Source of the DNA: an uncultured Collinsella sp.
Lineage (GTDB): Bacteria > Actinomycetota > Coriobacteriia > Coriobacteriales > Coriobacteriaceae
Assembly (NCBI GenBank): GCA_958350755.1
Contig: CATWID010000076.1
Location: forward strand, 1-7,194
DNA: 7,194 nt
Direction: 5' to 3'
Below the pieces are notes generated by a model. That model was not told the origin of the DNA. It ran no database searches and saw nothing but the letters and a program-made list of their open reading frames with translations. The position numbers and the translations under genes are program-made. Of this stretch, positions 6,022-7,194 are shown one piece after another (position 1 is the first letter of the stretch; every line of letters starts with the position of its first letter).

Positions 6022-6504
6022 CTAGAGCACGCTGGCGCAGTCAACCTTGGGGTCATCGGCCAGGGGTCGAATCTCGACCTCAACGCCACGATCCAGCATC
6101 TCGCGCACATCGGCTTCCTCGGCCGCGGTCAGGAAGATCTGACGAGAGACCTGACGAGCGTCGGGACGCTTCTCGTCCTTGGGCTTGGTGTTGCCCAGGT
6201 TGACCGACTTAATCTGCGGGCAGCCCTCAACAAGCTGCTTTGCCTCAGCGATAGTGGCGACGCAGATAATCATCTTGTACTTGTCGGTCACACCCGAGTT
6301 GATCGCTTCGATGGCATGCTCCATATCTTTGATGACGAGCTTGCAGCCGGCAGGCTTGCCCATCTTGAGCGTCGTCTTCCACACCGGGTCGTTGGCGACC
6401 TTATCGCCCACGCAGAAAATGCAGTTGGAGCCGAGGCCCTGAACCCAGGAAACTGCGACCTGGCCATGAAGCAGGCGATGGTCAACGCGAAGTAGCTGAA
6501 TCAT
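6022..6504 (-). CDS. PTS mannose-family subunit IIB
   Basis: A 160-residue cytoplasmic phosphocarrier that takes phosphate from IIA and gives it to the sugar held by IIC-IID. The N-terminal active-site pattern LLRVDHRLLHGQV is plain, with His13 of the HGQ triplet as the expected phosphorylated residue; the following VSWVQ matches the family. Length is typical for a stand-alone IIB. ATG at 6504 is preferred to an in-frame TTG at 6519 because the family normally begins 'M-I-x-x-L-R-x-D-x-R' and the G6 run at 6512-6517 gives a purine-rich, if atypical, ribosome binding site 7 bases ahead. It lies 57 bases downstream of IIA. No second IIB exists in the window, so this protein may serve both IIC-IID pairs. 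Confidence 0.95.
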   Translation of the reverse strand: MIQLLRVDHRLLHGQVAVSWVQGLGSNCIFCVGDKVANDPVWKTTLKMGKPAGCKLVIKDMEHAIEAINSGVTDKYKMIICVATIAEAKQLVEGCPQIKSVNLGNTKPKDEKRPDARQVSRQIFLTAAEEADVREMLDRGVEVEIRPLADDPKVDCASVL

Positions 6505-6528
6505 AATGTGACCCCCCAAAGGTCTTGC

Positions 6529-6541
6529 GCCGTCTTACGGC
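6529..6541 (-). other. Small hairpin between IIA and IIB
   Basis: GCCGT and ACGGC form a 5-bp stem with a 3-base loop in the IIA-IIB gap. It is short and has no T-tract. It is listed because the next gap, IIB-IIC, also holds a hairpin; it could be chance. Confidence 0.3.
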
Positions 6542-6561
6542 ATGTCAATAGGTGCTGCGGA

Positions 6562-6981
6562 TTAGAACTCTTCTTCCTCGTCGTCATCGACCAACAGGTC
6601 GTTGACAAACTTCACGCGCGTATCGTCCGCAGCGACGATGGCGCGAATCGTCTCCTCAACCGGCGCCGACTCGTCAGAGAACAGCAGCTGGATGAGCAGA
6701 GGAAGGTTCATGTTGGTAACGAGGTACGTGCGGGGACGCGTCTGGACGATCTTGGTGAACTCGTTGTTGACGCTGCCGCCAAAGAGATCGGTGCAGACAA
6801 CGACATCATCGTCGGCAGACATGCCCGCCAGCAGTTTTTGGGCCTCCTCGGCCACGTCCATGCGGTCATCGACGAACATCGAAAGATCGTGGACGTTGTC
6901 GCGCGCGCCCGAGAGCAGCTCGACGCTCTCCTTGATGCCGGTAGCGAAGTGCGCATGGCTGGCGATGATGTACTGTCTCAT
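6562..6981 (-). CDS. PTS mannose-family subunit IIA
   Basis: A 139-residue soluble phosphocarrier that accepts phosphate from HPr and passes it to IIB. The start MRQYIIASHAHFATG aligns with the 'GTHG' active-site strand of ManX-type IIA, so His9 is the expected phosphorylated residue. DLFGGS near residues 65-70 corresponds to the conserved 'D-x-x-GGSP' turn, and VTNMNLPLLIQLL to the 'G-x-N-x-P-ML' segment. ATG at 6981 has AGAGGA about 7 bases ahead. The protein ends in VDDDEEEEF, a strongly acidic tail with a final phenylalanine like that of both IIC proteins. It follows the SIS-type enzyme after 46 bases, so enzyme and transporter are probably cotranscribed. It is the only IIA in the window. 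Confidence 0.95.
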   Translation of the reverse strand: MRQYIIASHAHFATGIKESVELLSGARDNVHDLSMFVDDRMDVAEEAQKLLAGMSADDDVVVCTDLFGGSVNNEFTKIVQTRPRTYLVTNMNLPLLIQLLFSDESAPVEETIRAIVAADDTRVKFVNDLLVDDDEEEEF

Positions 6982-7027
6982 TCTGTGTTCCTCTCAATAG
7001 CCCGGCACGTTCCCGCACCCGTTTTCT

Positions 7028-7194
7028 TTAGTAGTCGAACTGGTGATAGTAGCGACGATACTTGAGGTTGTGCTTGGTGACCGTCTCGTAGTAGCGAGCC
7101 AGGCGGTCGGTCACGAGCACCGTCAGAATCCACGGGGAGACGATGACGCGGAACTCGTCGTCAAGGCCGGGGATCGCGAACTCGGCGGTGTCGA
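7028..7194 (-). CDS. SIS-domain sugar-phosphate isomerase/deglycase, C-terminal fragment
   Basis: The last 55 codons including the stop (TAA, 7030-7028); the gene enters from the right edge. The visible protein reads DTAEFAIPGLDDEFRVIV, then SPWILTVLVTDRLARYY, then ETVTKHNLKYRRYYHQFDY at the end. A hydrophobic helix followed by 'H-N-x-x-x-RRYY-x-x-x-x-Y-stop' matches the C-terminus of fructoselysine-6-phosphate deglycase as I remember it (E. coli FrlB ends near HNPDERRYYGGLVEY) and of related SIS enzymes such as GfrF and AgaS-like isomerases. These act in the cytoplasm on the phosphorylated sugar or sugar-amine delivered by the transporter. Its place directly ahead of IIA supports that job. 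The catalytic part is outside the window, so the exact substrate cannot be read; another amino-sugar isomerase is the main alternative. Confidence 0.75.
   Translation of the reverse strand, partial: DTAEFAIPGLDDEFRVIVSPWILTVLVTDRLARYYETVTKHNLKYRRYYHQFDY

Noticed and set aside
5124..6203. Long plus-strand open frame (359 codons) across the unit 1 IIC and into IIB
   Set aside because: Antisense shadow of IIC and the end of IIB; its low-complexity composition and lack of motifs argue against a real gene.
6502..6519. In-frame TTG start giving a five-residue longer IIB
   Set aside because: The family begins at the MIQLLRVD methionine, and the extension covers the G-rich ribosome binding region.

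Overview
The window is a set of sugar-transport genes, all read on the minus strand, so the biological order runs from the right edge to the left. It holds two paralogous mannose-family PTS transporter units, each followed by a terminator and an unrelated secondary transporter. Parts of two sugar-isomerase (SIS) type genes lie at the two edges. The DNA is GC-rich with strong GC preference at third codon positions, ribosome binding sites are of the GGAGG type, and gene density is high. The gene style (stand-alone IIA, IIB, IIC and IID of the mannose family plus SIS-domain enzymes) suggests a gut actinobacterium of the Coriobacteriia, most likely Collinsella. That assignment is inference from memory of such genomes, not a database result.

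Layout from right to left. Unit 1: the 3' end of a SIS-domain enzyme (7028-7194), then PTS IIA (6562-6981), IIB (6022-6504), IIC (5190-5963) and IID (4376-5209), a strong terminator (4319-4346), and a DMT/EamA transporter (3397-4287). Unit 2: a promoter (3309-3352) with a leader of about 140 nt holding a hairpin, a second IIC (2398-3171) and a second IID (1584-2417), another terminator (1512-1549), and an MFS transporter (278-1492). Unit 3: a promoter (158-201) and the first 35 codons of a second probable SIS-domain gene (1-107).

How the genes work together: IIA and IIB carry phosphate from HPr to the IIC-IID membrane channel, which imports and phosphorylates a sugar or sugar-amine. The SIS-domain enzymes would cleave or isomerise the phosphorylated product in the cytoplasm. 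The C-terminal motif of the right-edge enzyme resembles fructoselysine-6-phosphate deglycase (FrlB/GfrF type), so Amadori products such as fructoselysine are a reasonable substrate hypothesis. The two transporters behind the terminators may export a by-product, but this is speculative.

The most notable observations are: (1) a 1,064-bp apparently exact direct repeat covering all of IID and the last third of IIC, against clearly diverged IIC 5' halves, which points to recent gene conversion or repeat-mediated recombination; (2) two promoters sharing an identical 44-bp architecture with TGGTAT boxes at -35 and just below -10, plus a third inverted box, which looks like the operator of an unidentified regulator; (3) a second IIC-IID pair with no adjacent IIA or IIB; (4) two non-homologous transporters each placed directly behind a terminator with no room for a promoter. 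No tRNA, rRNA, CRISPR array, insertion sequence or phage gene was seen, and no gap between genes exceeds 300 bases.
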